From the NCBI GenBank assembly GCA_029565395.1, contig JAKQOG010000252.1, forward strand, positions 1-34,751: DNA of 34,751 bases, given 5' to 3'. A program made the translations under genes and the position numbers. Under the pieces are notes generated by a model. The model was not told the DNA's origin. It did not search any database and worked only from the letters and a program-made list of their open reading frames with translations. Source of the DNA: Candidatus Hydrogenedentota bacterium (lineage in GTDB: Bacteria > Hydrogenedentota > Hydrogenedentia > Hydrogenedentales > CAILVY01). The stretch's first letter is position 1, and the number at the start of each line of letters is the position of its first letter. Positions 9,001 to 16,668 of the stretch are shown here, piece after piece.

Positions 9001-10627
9001 TAGTGGTATAGCGCCGGCGTTGGGCTATTGGCAGGATATCGTCTATGCGTCCACCAGCGATCAACCCTTCACAGAGCCCTGGTGGGAAATGGGCCATGTG
9101 GATCGCGTGAATGATTTGGAGGCAGGCGCCAGCTATGACAGCAGCCTCGGCTTTGCGCCGGACTGCAACTGGTACGGCAATTATTATTTCTATGTGGTCA
9201 CTGATGCCAATGCCCAAATTGTCGAAACGAACGACAATGACAATACGTCCGCGACTTCAGTGTTGCATATGCAGCGTTCGAACCTTCAAGTCACCATGGT
9301 CCATGTGCCGATTATTCAGGGCATGGTGGGGCAGACGGTCCAGATAGATTGGACCGTGACCAATGCTGGTCCGCGCGAAGCCACCGGCACATGGATGGAT
9401 GGCATCTATCTCTCTGATGACGCCAATCCCGGCAATGACATCTTTGTGAATGAGGTAGCAAATGCAGGCAATCCGGCCTCCGGGGAATCGTATAACAATT
9501 CCTATACCATCACGATCCCAAGTGTGCCGAAAAGCGATTACTGGGTTGTGGTTTGGGCGGATTGGCAAAATGGGTTGTGTGAGATCGATGAAAACGATAA
9601 CGGCTCCGCCAGCACGGCCGTCAGCATTGGCGAAGCGAATCTTGAAATAAGCAATCCCGTGTTGCCGATTGCGGAAATGTGCTCGGGTGGCGAGATTCTT
9701 GTGGGCTGGACCGTCACCAACCTTGGCCCAGACACCGCCAAGGGCGGATGGTCCGATACCCTTTACCTTTCGCTCAACGGGAATGTGGCGGGCGCAACGC
9801 CATTTGGATCCTTCCAGCATATCGAGGATTTGCCGGCCACGGGCAATTACTCTATGAATGAATTAGTGGAAGTGCCCACTAGTATGGCTGCCACGACGTA
9901 CTGGGTCTTGGTCCATGCGGATTCCGGGAACGTGCTCTATGAGCCGAATGAAGACAACAATCTGTTAACAGCCGGCCAGCTTACGGTGCTTCCAAATGAT
10001 CCGCCTGTGGCGGATGCTGGTGCAGATCAGACGGTTGATGTGGGTGATACGGTGAATCTTGATGGTTCCGGCAGCAGTGATCCCAACAGTGATCCTTTTA
10101 CCTTCACCTGGACGATCACGGGCGCCCCCTCGGGAAGTACTGCTGTATTAAATGGCGCGAATACAACCACCCCCAGTTTCGTTCCAGATCTTGACGGGCA
10201 ATACGATATCCAATTGATTGTATCGGACGGTTGTTTGGACAGTGCTCCCGATAGTGTTTCTATAACCGCTCAGGCGCTTCCCGAAGGTGAAGGCGGTGTG
10301 GAAGGCGAAGGCGCTGCTGAAGGTGAAGCCGGATATTACACGGCGGATATGGATCACGACTGGGCCATCAGCATGCACGAATTGCTGCGGGTTATTCAGT
10401 TCTATCAATCGGACGGATACCATTGTCAGGCCGGCACGGAAGATGGTTATGATCCTGGGCCAGGCGATCAATCCTGTGCGCCGCATGGCACGGATTACAA
10501 TCCGCAGGATTGGTTTATCAACGTATCCGAACTGCTCCGCGTTATTCAGTTTTATAACTGGCACGCCTTCCATGCCTGCCCCGCCGGCGGTACGGAAGAT
10601 GGCTTCTGCGTTGGTGCCGGAAAATAA
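3035..10627 (+). CDS. Giant secreted beta-helix protein with CARDB, PKD and EF-hand-like C-terminus
   Basis: The start is ATG at 3035, not 3014, because AGGGAGAG (3022-3029) sits at the right distance and MNRILCSAMMVIVGMVPASA is a signal peptide. The product is about 2530 residues. Three homologous modules follow (from residues ~22, ~582 and ~1115). Each begins with a '[VQ][WV]Y[VA]' strand and 'GGFAGGE..DRD', runs through right-handed parallel beta-helix turns rich in NC.ISGN, and closes with an ALDRG..DLDGN.RPG..DMGAYE block like choice-of-anchor Q domains. Each of the first two is followed by an Ig-like linker (TTGGNG.Y.FYT.ATD). Next come a BACON/ASPM-like Ig segment (~1735-1840), four CARDB-like repeats (~1841, 1959, 2080, 2200), a PKD-like domain (~2320), a short EGE linker (~2415) and a doubled EF-hand-like module to the end. 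No catalytic residues are apparent, so a surface or adhesive role is inferred. A hairpin follows the TAA. Confidence 0.88.
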   Translation: MNRILCSAMMVIVGMVPASALVWYVDMDQTVNPETGQSWAAAFNTIQEGVDAASGDGGGDVWVADGTYHEAITLLSNVMAYGGFAGGEGNLNDRDFTAHHAIIDGFGIGRTVTMSSISNARLDGFVVTGSNDSGIRCESVDASVTIAHCVISGNTALNGAGVFVVNGGPIVTGCVISGNTIPPVNAGNGSGGGGLYSENSALYVTNCILSGNQALSVNGWGDSSSFGGGIYFQSWNSPQVVHCIIADNYANTGEGGVSSYVCAASFWNTIFRNPGYEYRHHYSYGQAPAFAFCLFPGSVEADIYYGGDIGPWEFTGANQINLMGLTAPATCHNNSEGVPLFVTGVQGTWTQAPVWNDVVNRTVLTNGNASFTPGALVGQIINVDINQQFQAVVVDNTATTITAVGDLSGIADTDDTYEFKDYHLQNGTVALDRGAPTNVTTDLEGNARPGGDGFFDMGAYEAADAYLPAADTTKPISNVTAMNPWYLTPVVEVPYLASDEASHVQYAKLFYKRESGGWTQYETIFTVGESSYGTISFDTTTTGGNGQYSFYTRATDFAGNEEDAPADADQTTFIVGSFAGTVVYADSGSAGEHLGTDWTNPLRSIQMSLDVASAFSVPAVWAREGTFNESISLPNDVHLFGGFAGGESGTGDRDLSSHHSIIDGQGVRRPVTMDTVSNAWIDGFFIIASNNNGIYVNASGDTNRIVNCRISGNTAENGAGLALLSSSVPIINSLIGGNWANNVGGAVYAGSSSSTFTNCIFSGNAALWQGGGIFQDGSSCTCINCVISDNYVSHGAEMYFSGGVHLNWSSPVFINTIFTANNPWQLNSETGSIPTLSHCVLQNTYQGDWYPGQLTGANQINLYLPGAVNTYDGDPLFVSGSTGTWTADATYDSGTLRSTLTDDAATFVSGALVGQFIKPSTAENPNWQGMIIANTDKTLQLIGNYTWASTGDTYQIMDYHIQDGSPALDRGDVGAAPLDDLDGDVRPGTDGNVDIGADEAGESFTPPADTQKPYSIAHSVDDLTLTSMLTIAFDAADAESGFKHVQLYYRREGGAWTLYTGTYATSPIAFDTATTGGNGFYEFYTIATDNVDNVEDAPVTPDESSIVIGSFAGTQVYVSVNATGEHVGTDADNGLRSIAQAIVVAQTFSVPEVWVVEGTYTSSFSMASGVAVYGGFAGTESNPSERDIAAHPSILDGQDAQQAVVFNDVSNTRLDGFTITNCWNGAIYMAGCDNTNMIENCIITGNHGDMGGGVSAGINSANSSPKIIGCTITVNQGGGVGPGIYISGGSPEVTNCTISGNWDAGAGGGIFLSGTTTTLTGCTVSGNSAAQCSGWCWGAGGGLYIESSTVTITDCVISGNFARANGGGIYAGGSALTITGSDFSSNSCSQYSSDVPAGGGIYLTSCGPVTIENSTFYGNGLGVQADNAAYGAGLYCNASSPAIAKCQFITNMISGEGSGLGAGILCTNGSSPTLTNCLMSGNGMAPSLKNSWGGAMYADATCGPILMNCTLVRNSANMGGGFFSDNAFPAFTNVVFYRNENYGLYEANASSGHNPMARYCVFNSNTAGDYYDADTAMGYTGAADIMAGVPESGDLLDGDPVFIMGTTGQWDEVTYDSGTNQTSFTDASASFVPGSLAGGYINPNTRNPWPGRVLANTATTLNLPGDWTAGWAAVDDAYQMLNYHLGAGSSCIDTGTDADAPADDLDGNARPVDIPNVGDGLTFDIGAYETQSLDDPLGVAPGVEFASMGRVGGPFTPAQQEYTVSNSGAASLDWTVSKTQAWFDFSLSGGTLAAGGSETVLLSFNTATEALGQGTYTDVLTFINTTSGKSFVRGITLRIWDGVDLVVSNASITPDQTRPGENIMVDWTVMNGGPVTASGVWNDYIYIYQGNTQIAWFGPFERIQDLNVDASYSTSQSITVPQIADGDYQVWVLTDNDNSITEYDDSNNWSSPQNLLVSTGVNLTIGNLGVTPISAIAGEPVTITWTVTNSGIAPALGYWQDIVYASTSDQPFTEPWWEMGHVDRVNDLEAGASYDSSLGFAPDCNWYGNYYFYVVTDANAQIVETNDNDNTSATSVLHMQRSNLQVTMVHVPIIQGMVGQTVQIDWTVTNAGPREATGTWMDGIYLSDDANPGNDIFVNEVANAGNPASGESYNNSYTITIPSVPKSDYWVVVWADWQNGLCEIDENDNGSASTAVSIGEANLEISNPVLPIAEMCSGGEILVGWTVTNLGPDTAKGGWSDTLYLSLNGNVAGATPFGSFQHIEDLPATGNYSMNELVEVPTSMAATTYWVLVHADSGNVLYEPNEDNNLLTAGQLTVLPNDPPVADAGADQTVDVGDTVNLDGSGSSDPNSDPFTFTWTITGAPSGSTAVLNGANTTTPSFVPDLDGQYDIQLIVSDGCLDSAPDSVSITAQALPEGEGGVEGEGAAEGEAGYYTADMDHDWAISMHELLRVIQFYQSDGYHCQAGTEDGYDPGPGDQSCAPHGTDYNPQDWFINVSELLRVIQFYNWHAFHACPAGGTEDGFCVGAGK

Positions 10628-10637
10628 TGTTGTGTGC

Positions 10638-10656
10638 CTGCGGCATCCTGCCGCAG
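10638..10656 (+). terminator. Hairpin after the giant beta-helix gene
   Basis: CTGCGGCA and TGCCGCAG form a perfect 8-bp stem with a 3-nt loop (TCC), beginning 11 nt after the stop codon. No T run follows it on either strand, so it may act as a transcript-end hairpin and not as a classical intrinsic terminator. Confidence 0.4.
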
Positions 10657-10794
10657 ACAATAAAAGGAAGTGTTTAAAAAACTACATGCCCGGCTGATGA
10701 TTCAACCGGGCGCGTGGAACATAGAATACAGTTCAAAGCAGGCTTTTTGAGCGCGTATGCAACGACAAACATACATGCACAGATGATGAGAGGT

Positions 10795-10853
10795 CTCAAG
10801 CCTCACGTCTCATCCGCCGCAGGCGGACTCAGGTCTCACGCCTCAAGCCTCAC
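10795..10853. repeat. Intergenic CTCAAGCCTCAC repeats around a small hairpin
   Basis: The 12-mer CTCAAGCCTCAC occurs at 10795-10806 and 10842-10853. The words AGGTCTCA.GCCTCA recur between them, and a hairpin CCGCC-GCA-GGCGG (10814-10826) sits in the middle. It lies between two convergent genes. The pattern resembles simple intergenic repeats, and its function is unknown. Confidence 0.5.
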
Positions 10854-10855
10854 AT

Positions 10856-11158
10856 TCATTCCTCCATGCGGTAAAACCTGCGGGAGACCAGCAGGGTGAG
10901 CACGGTCAGGGCGCCAAGGAAGAGTTCCGATTTCGTGGGCAAGGTTTTTTGGGGATTGGAGCAGTTGCAGTCATTTGGTGTTTCTCCTTCTCCCTCGTTC
11001 TCGCCCTCGGCTTGACCTTCTTCCACTCCGCCCTCGCCCTCTTCCACTTCACCCTCTGCCTCCGCGACCAGCGCCGCCAACACCGAGGCCGATTGTCCCG
11101 ACGGCACATTCACCGTTTGGGCGTCCAATTGATATCCCGGCGCCTCGGTCGTGGTGGT
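10856..11158 (-). pseudogene. Severed C-terminus of the glycine-rich giant protein: EGE linker and Cys/TM anchor
   Basis: This frame directly continues the 11159-16366 gene past its TAG, with no further stop until 10856, about 100 codons. Reading on gives TTTTEAPGYQLDAQTV, which completes the carboxypeptidase-regulatory-like domain broken by the stop. Then comes an EGE-rich spacer (about 10985-11070), then a short Cys motif CNCSNPQ, a hydrophobic segment ELFLGALTVLTLLVS and a basic end RRFYRMEE. Cys motif, one transmembrane helix and an Arg cluster form the layout of C-terminal sorting signals such as MYXO-CTERM. That makes it the natural anchor of the upstream protein. It would be translated only by readthrough, by a separate internal start such as TTG at 11128, or if the stop is a sequence error. 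Confidence 0.7.
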
Positions 11159-14100
11159 CTACACGCCCTGGGGCACCGCAGGGAACGCGTATACGCCACG
11201 TATGTTCTGGGTCACCGGGCCGTAGGTGCCTACTTCGACGGAGGCGGTGTTTATCTGATCCTGGGTATTCGCATCCCACACCGTGCAATACACGGAACCC
11301 GCCAAAATCCCGCTGCCCATCGCCAGGAACGGTTCAAAATCCGCCGGACCTTCGATCCGTGCGGCAATGGCCACGGGATCATTCGTGCCCCAGTCGTTCT
11401 GCTCCATCTTCAGGGTGTCATCCCGCTCATTCACTACCGCCGGACCTGCAATGCTCAATGCAAAGGTGTTGCAGCCCACCGCCGCATCCGCCACGTCACC
11501 CAATGAACCTCCCGACAGCAATTCCAAGGTGGCGCGCACGATGATCGCGGAATTACTGATATCCTGGAAGATATTCCGTCGAATGGCGGGGATTTCCTGG
11601 CCGATATCGATTCCCACGGAGAGATCAGTGAAGATGCATTGCTCAATCACCGAGTTCAGCGGGCCGGCCCCGTCCACGAGGATGCCCGTCTCTTCGCCTA
11701 TGCCTGTGAACATCACTTCCGTCACCCGCATCGCCGCGTCATTCATATCCAGCAGATATTGCACCTCCTGGCCTGCTTGGAGGGTGAGATGGTCCAGTAC
11801 GCTTCCCGCTGCACCGGTCACCTGGCCGATGATCCGCGCTTCGCCCTCTAATTCGCCTGACAGGGCCACACCGGGCTTCAACACCACGTCTTCCGCGTAG
11901 TCGCCGGAGAGCAGGATGATCCGCGCACCGCCCGTGGGACCCGGATTCACCTGATTCATGGCGTACCCGATCGTTGCCCAAGGCAAGGCGAGGGTGCCAT
12001 GGTCCGCGGCATCCACGCCATTCGTGCCGACATAGAACACGCCGCTGTTATACGGACTGCCGGGATTGCTCGGGGCGGTTCCCAGCACGTACTCCTCCTC
12101 GTTGGTGATGCCGTCCTGATCCGTGTCTTCTGCCGCGTCATCCACTGTGGGGTCGAGACCATTCTGAAGTTCAAAGGGATCCGGCATGCCGTCGTCGTCC
12201 GTATCCGCCGTGCCGTCATCGGTGCACAGGCAATCTTCAACACAGGCGGTGAGACCATCGTGATCAGTATCCGTGTTGGGCGCACCCGCGCAGGCGGTGA
12301 CGCAATCATCCCACGTGCCGCATGCTTCGCCTTCGCCTTGTCCCTCACCTTCGCCTTCTGCGGCGCCTTCACCTTCCCCGCCACCCTCGCCTTCTCCTTC
12401 TGAACCGGCATAGTATTCGAACGCACCCATATCAAATCCCGCGTTAATTCCATCCGAACCAACACCCGGAATGTCATTGGGCCGTGGGAAGTTGCTGTTG
12501 TCCCGGAATGGTGCGCCGGTAGCCGTGCCGGTATCTATGCAGGGCGATCCCGTCTGCAGGCGGAAATTGAACCCCGCCACATCGGCGAACAACGGCTCAA
12601 GGTTTATGTTGCCGGTTCCTGCGAATCCGCCTTGTATGTCGGAATAGGTGATTCCCCCCGTTGCCAGAGTCACTTCCGGCGAGGAATCTCCCCAGAAAAT
12701 GCAGTTGGTGACGGTGCCTGTGCCTGTACCCCGCACGCCGAGCGCGCCGCCCTGTCCCCAGGTGGAGGTATTCTGATACGTGGTGCAGTTCGTGACCAGT
12801 AGGATGCCGGTTGACTCTGCCGCCATCGCGCCACCCACCGCTGCACGGTTGCCTACAAAATAACTATTCACCACAGTGTCATTGGAACTGGACAAAGTAA
12901 ACATGCCTCCGCCGCAGCCAATCCCCGATACATTGTTGTCGAACAGACACTCCCGAACGGCCACTTGGGAGGACCATTGGTTGCACATGCCTCCGCCACC
13001 GCCATCAGAACATTCGCTGTTTTGGAAAATGCAGTTCTGAAAGGTAATGCCGGTGGCCGAACCATTAAACACACAACCCCCGTCCACATAGGCATAGTTA
13101 TCATAAAAATTGCAGTTCACCACCACCAGCCCCGAGACCGAGGTGTTGCACATGCCGCCTCCGCAATCCTGCGGCCAGTCGTAACTGCCATTCTCATTGT
13201 TCGCGTTTCCACCGGTAACATGGAAGCCATCCAGCGTGGCGTTGCTGGCACCCAAAATGACATGATAGGCCGCGGAGCCGCTCCGGGAAACGGAGCCATT
13301 TATCGTTGCCATGTGCGTGGTCCAGTCGCGCTGGGAACGCTCCGTCTCAAAGCCGCCCTCGCCTCCGGTGAAGCCGATAAACCCGCTGTAAAGATCCACG
13401 CCTTCCTTCATCTCCAATGCACCATCCGGATGGGTGCGCTGCTCGATGTAGATGCCTTCGCCCACCCACACTTCGCCGCCGCCCGCCGTGAACGCCGCAT
13501 CAATGCCTTCCTGGATGGTTTGGAAGGCGGTTGTCCAGGATAGCCCATCCCCAGAACCGGCATTGTCCAAATCCACATACCACACCTGACCGGCCTCGGC
13601 GGTAATCACAAGTCCGTCTGTTATTATCGATACTTCTCCGTCCGGCCAGAGAATCCACACATCCAGCGCGCCCGGATCCACTCCGCTGAGACTGAAGGTC
13701 ACATCAAATCCGGTCGCCGTGATATTGCTAATCGTGCCTTCACACACCACCGCCTTTGTATCATTGTGCAACACCACGCGTGTCTGTGAAGTGGCGCCCG
13801 CCGCCTGAAAATGGACGGTGAACGAACCCGTGGCGCGCGTGCTCCCCAACGGCATCGGAGCCACATAATGCGTGCCTGGACTCAGGCACGCTATGGAGAA
13901 ATGCGGCGTGGCTGTGCTGCCCGTGTACCGCGGAGTGAAAAAGTACCGCCCCGCCGTGGATACCGGGAACAGCAACTCATGCGACGGGGTCATAAGGGTA
14001 GGTCCCACACTCGTCCATTGGGTGTCCCCGGCAATCGGCGGAATATCATAGCGGCCAAGCAGACTCCAAGACTCGGGCGATTCCGCGGGTGTCAAACGCA

Positions 14101-16366
14101 CCAGCGCCAACCAATCCCCGCCCGGCCAGTCCAACACATACACCGTCTCCACCCCGGTCTCCACATCTCCCTGCACTGTCCAATCCACCGGCAACGTTAT
14201 CCAATGTAACCACTTCACCGTACCGAGAGAACCTGCGGCTCCCGCGCCTGTTCCACCATTGACGGAAGCTGAACCGGTAAAGGTATTCGTTGCATAATGA
14301 ACCGCTATTCGACCACCGCCGCCGCCCCCCCGGCCTGAACCACACATATTACAATTTGTATTCCCGCCGTTTGCTTGTAAACTTCCATTTCCCATTATGG
14401 TCCCTGCTATTATGTAAACACTTCCTCCCGCCGCACCCCCTGCCGCACTCCCAAAAGCGCCATTAGCGGAAATTCTTCCATCCAACGTAAGAGTTCCGGA
14501 TACATTCAATTGGATTGCTCCACCGCCTGGACCGCCGGTAGCACCGCTGCCCATATCCACCGGCGCCACCGCCGAATCATAGGACGGTTGCCCTCCTTCG
14601 CCCCCTACGCCCCCGTGACTGCCTCCAGCGAACCCCGTTCCCGCCCCCGGCCCGTCATTCGCCGCATACCCAGCGTTATCAGCCGAGATTATTGCGCCTG
14701 CTTCCACCGTGATAGTTGCAGCGGTGAGTTGAGTTACACCGGCCAACCAGAGAGTCGACGTGCCTCCCAGGAACAGAGAATTTCCAATGGATAAATTCGT
14801 CACACCCGTTCCCATGCTCGCAGAGGCATTTTGGAGCCGAATATCCCAATATGATATGGCATTATCCACCGCTTCGAACCGCCAGTTGTAGCCTGTTATT
14901 AGAATGACCTGTCCTGGATTAGACTCATCAAAGAATCCTATTGTACCAGTGGTTCCTGCGGCTCCCGCGCCTGTTCCGCCATTGGCGGAGGCCGTACCAG
15001 TAAAAGTATTCGTTGCATAATGAACCGCTATACGGCCACCGCCGCCGCCCCCCCGGCCTGAACCACACATATTGCAATTCGTGTTCCCCCCGTTCGCCTG
15101 TAAACTACCACTTCCTGAAAAGGTTCCCGCTATTATGTAAACACTTCCTCCTGCCGCTCCCCCGGCGCTACTTCCAAAAGCGCCATTAGCGGAAATTCTA
15201 CCGTCCAAAGTAAGGGTTCCGGATACATTCAATTGGATTGCCCCCCCGCCTGGTCCGCCTGTGGCGCCGCTGCCCCTATCCACCGGCGCCACCGCCGAAT
15301 CATAGGACGGTTGCCCTCCTTCGCCTCCTACGCCCCCGTGACTGCCTCCAGCGAAGCCCGTTCCCGCCCCCGGCCCGTCATTCGCCGCATACCCAGCGTT
15401 ATCAGCCGAGATTATTGCGCCTGCTTCCAACGTGATAGTTACAGCGGTGAGTTGAGTTACACCTGACAACCAGAGCGTGGACGTGCCTCCTATAAACAGA
15501 GAATTTCCAATGGACAAATTCGTTACACCCGTTCCCATGCTTGCAGAGGCATTTTGGAGCCGAATATCCCAATATGATATGGCATTATCCACCGCTTCGA
15601 ATCGCCAGTTGTAACCTGTTATTAGAATGACCTGTTCTGGATTAGACTCATCGAAGAATCCTATTGTGCCCGCCCCACCAGCACTGCCTGCGCCCGTTCC
15701 ACCTTCAACAGAGGTCGCACCGGTAAAAGTATTCGTTGCATAATGAATCGCTATTCGACCGCCGCCGCCGCCCCCCCGGCCGGTACTACACATATAACAG
15801 CTTGTGCTTCCTCCATTTGCTTGCAGGCTTCCTCCTCCCGAAAAGGTTCCCGTTATTACATAGATGCTTCCCCCTGCTGCCGCTCCGTCGTCCCCCCCCC
15901 AAGATGCATTCGCGGACACTCGTCCATCCAATGTGAGTGTTCCTGAAACATTCAAACGAATTGCACCACCGCCTGTGGTGCCAAGTCCCCCGCTCCCCAT
16001 GTCTACCGGGGCAACTGCGGACCCATAAGGAACTGGACCTCCATCACCTCCTGTTCCGCCATGGCTCGCTCCCATCTGAACACTTGTCCCTGCCCCTGGG
16101 CCTTGTCCTGCGGCGTACCCCGTCCCATCCGCCGAGATCGCACCCCCAGCTTCCACAGTGATGTTTGTCGCCGTGATTTGCGTCACGCCGTTCAGCGTGA
16201 GCGTGGCGCCAGCGCGCACAGTGATATTGCCGTGGGTGTACGTGCCTTCCGGCCACGAGGTGTTCGCGGTAATGTCCACATCTTGCGCCCAGAGGAACGG
16301 GGAGCATACGAGAAGCACAAATAAAATAAAGTGTGTTCGATGAAAAGAAAGTATGACCCTCCACAT
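11159..16366 (-). CDS. Giant secreted glycine-rich/beta-helix protein, ended by an in-frame amber codon
   Basis: The protein is 1735 residues. ATG at 16366 follows a strong GAAGGAAGG site, and MWRVILSFHRTHFILFVLLV..PFLWA is a signal peptide. Residues ~20-720 hold three Gly-rich beta-solenoid-like modules (ITVEAGA.ISAD..GYAA, GGGAI.LNVSGTLTLDGR.SANG, GRGGGGGGRIA.HYATNTF). Two are near-identical tandem copies with a 723-bp period. A unique beta-rich region follows, then a parallel beta-helix beginning VWYVDLDNAGSGDG and ending in a choice-of-anchor Q-like MGAFEY block. After this come an EGE linker, thrombospondin-type-3-like Asp repeats (DTDHDG, DTDDDG, DTDQDG) and a second DUF1565-like beta-helix (FYVGTNGVDAADHGT). 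The last part is a carboxypeptidase-regulatory-like fold that stops mid-domain at TAG (11159-11161). Sequence past the stop stays in frame and supplies the missing C-terminus. A surface role is inferred. Confidence 0.85.
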   Translation of the reverse strand: MWRVILSFHRTHFILFVLLVCSPFLWAQDVDITANTSWPEGTYTHGNITVRAGATLTLNGVTQITATNITVEAGGAISADGTGYAAGQGPGAGTSVQMGASHGGTGGDGGPVPYGSAVAPVDMGSGGLGTTGGGAIRLNVSGTLTLDGRVSANASWGGDDGAAAGGSIYVITGTFSGGGSLQANGGSTSCYMCSTGRGGGGGGRIAIHYATNTFTGATSVEGGTGAGSAGGAGTIGFFDESNPEQVILITGYNWRFEAVDNAISYWDIRLQNASASMGTGVTNLSIGNSLFIGGTSTLWLSGVTQLTAVTITLEAGAIISADNAGYAANDGPGAGTGFAGGSHGGVGGEGGQPSYDSAVAPVDRGSGATGGPGGGAIQLNVSGTLTLDGRISANGAFGSSAGGAAGGSVYIIAGTFSGSGSLQANGGNTNCNMCGSGRGGGGGGRIAVHYATNTFTGTASANGGTGAGAAGTTGTIGFFDESNPGQVILITGYNWRFEAVDNAISYWDIRLQNASASMGTGVTNLSIGNSLFLGGTSTLWLAGVTQLTAATITVEAGAIISADNAGYAANDGPGAGTGFAGGSHGGVGGEGGQPSYDSAVAPVDMGSGATGGPGGGAIQLNVSGTLTLDGRISANGAFGSAAGGAAGGSVYIIAGTIMGNGSLQANGGNTNCNMCGSGRGGGGGGRIAVHYATNTFTGSASVNGGTGAGAAGSLGTVKWLHWITLPVDWTVQGDVETGVETVYVLDWPGGDWLALVRLTPAESPESWSLLGRYDIPPIAGDTQWTSVGPTLMTPSHELLFPVSTAGRYFFTPRYTGSTATPHFSIACLSPGTHYVAPMPLGSTRATGSFTVHFQAAGATSQTRVVLHNDTKAVVCEGTISNITATGFDVTFSLSGVDPGALDVWILWPDGEVSIITDGLVITAEAGQVWYVDLDNAGSGDGLSWTTAFQTIQEGIDAAFTAGGGEVWVGEGIYIEQRTHPDGALEMKEGVDLYSGFIGFTGGEGGFETERSQRDWTTHMATINGSVSRSGSAAYHVILGASNATLDGFHVTGGNANNENGSYDWPQDCGGGMCNTSVSGLVVVNCNFYDNYAYVDGGCVFNGSATGITFQNCIFQNSECSDGGGGGMCNQWSSQVAVRECLFDNNVSGIGCGGGMFTLSSSNDTVVNSYFVGNRAAVGGAMAAESTGILLVTNCTTYQNTSTWGQGGALGVRGTGTGTVTNCIFWGDSSPEVTLATGGITYSDIQGGFAGTGNINLEPLFADVAGFNFRLQTGSPCIDTGTATGAPFRDNSNFPRPNDIPGVGSDGINAGFDMGAFEYYAGSEGEGEGGGEGEGAAEGEGEGQGEGEACGTWDDCVTACAGAPNTDTDHDGLTACVEDCLCTDDGTADTDDDGMPDPFELQNGLDPTVDDAAEDTDQDGITNEEEYVLGTAPSNPGSPYNSGVFYVGTNGVDAADHGTLALPWATIGYAMNQVNPGPTGGARIILLSGDYAEDVVLKPGVALSGELEGEARIIGQVTGAAGSVLDHLTLQAGQEVQYLLDMNDAAMRVTEVMFTGIGEETGILVDGAGPLNSVIEQCIFTDLSVGIDIGQEIPAIRRNIFQDISNSAIIVRATLELLSGGSLGDVADAAVGCNTFALSIAGPAVVNERDDTLKMEQNDWGTNDPVAIAARIEGPADFEPFLAMGSGILAGSVYCTVWDANTQDQINTASVEVGTYGPVTQNIRGVYAFPAVPQGV
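14225..15670 (-). repeat. Two near-identical 723-bp tandem repeats inside a coding region
   Basis: Two copies (about 14225-14947 and 14948-15670) match almost base for base. CCTGCGGCTCCCGCGCCTGTTC-type sequence starts at 14232 and again at 14955, and AGAATGACCTGT at 14901 and 15624. Both offsets are exactly 723 bp, which is 241 codons. A third, more diverged copy follows to about 16320. The two copies differ mainly by scattered substitutions, indicating a recent in-frame duplication or ongoing gene conversion. Confidence 0.9.
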
Positions 16367-16421
16367 AAAAACCTTCCTTCTTTGTTACCCAAACCCCAGT
16401 AATCATTTTGACCGGTGTCGT

Positions 16422-16430
16422 ATTTTAGCA
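16422..16430 (-). promoter_or_regulatory. Extended -10 promoter candidate for the glycine-rich giant gene
   Basis: Read on the minus strand, TGCTAAAAT forms an extended -10 element (TGn plus TAAAAT at 16427-16422). The leader to the ATG at 16366 would be about 50 nt. No good -35 is visible, as expected for extended -10 promoters. The end of the inverted-repeat element at 16466 lies just upstream. Confidence 0.4.
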
Positions 16431-16465
16431 TAAATGGATTATTTTGGGAATAGCCCCTTTAGTGC

Positions 16466-16593
16466 AGGCATTTGCGAAATAGGCCTTTTTCTCAAAAGAT
16501 CACCGGAAACAGGACAGATTACTCGCATTTCACAGCAAAACCGTTGCCTCTTCATCTGCTCAGAGGAGAAAAAAGCCTATTTCGCAAATGCCT
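16466..16593. mobile_element. MITE-like element with 28-bp terminal inverted repeats
   Basis: The ends are 28-bp inverted repeats matching at 27 positions (16466-16493 and 16566-16593), with AGGCATTTGCGAAATAGGCC at the left end and its complement at the right. They enclose about 72 bp with no coding capacity. TAGTG occurs directly outside each end (16460-16464 and 16595-16599), as expected for a 5-bp target-site duplication. It lies in the 302-bp gap between two minus-strand genes, just upstream of the promoter of the glycine-rich giant gene. The rest of that gap shows no gene. Confidence 0.75.
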
Positions 16594-16668
16594 CTAGTGA
16601 TGTCTTATGGCCGCCCAGTTCATCCACTCTTATCTCTCGAATACCTCTTTTTCCCCAGATAAAGAAAG

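Noticed and set aside
11159..11161. TAG recoded as an amino acid genome-wide
   Set aside because: Two other genes in the window (ending at 28996 and 33836) stop at TAG at the natural end of their families.
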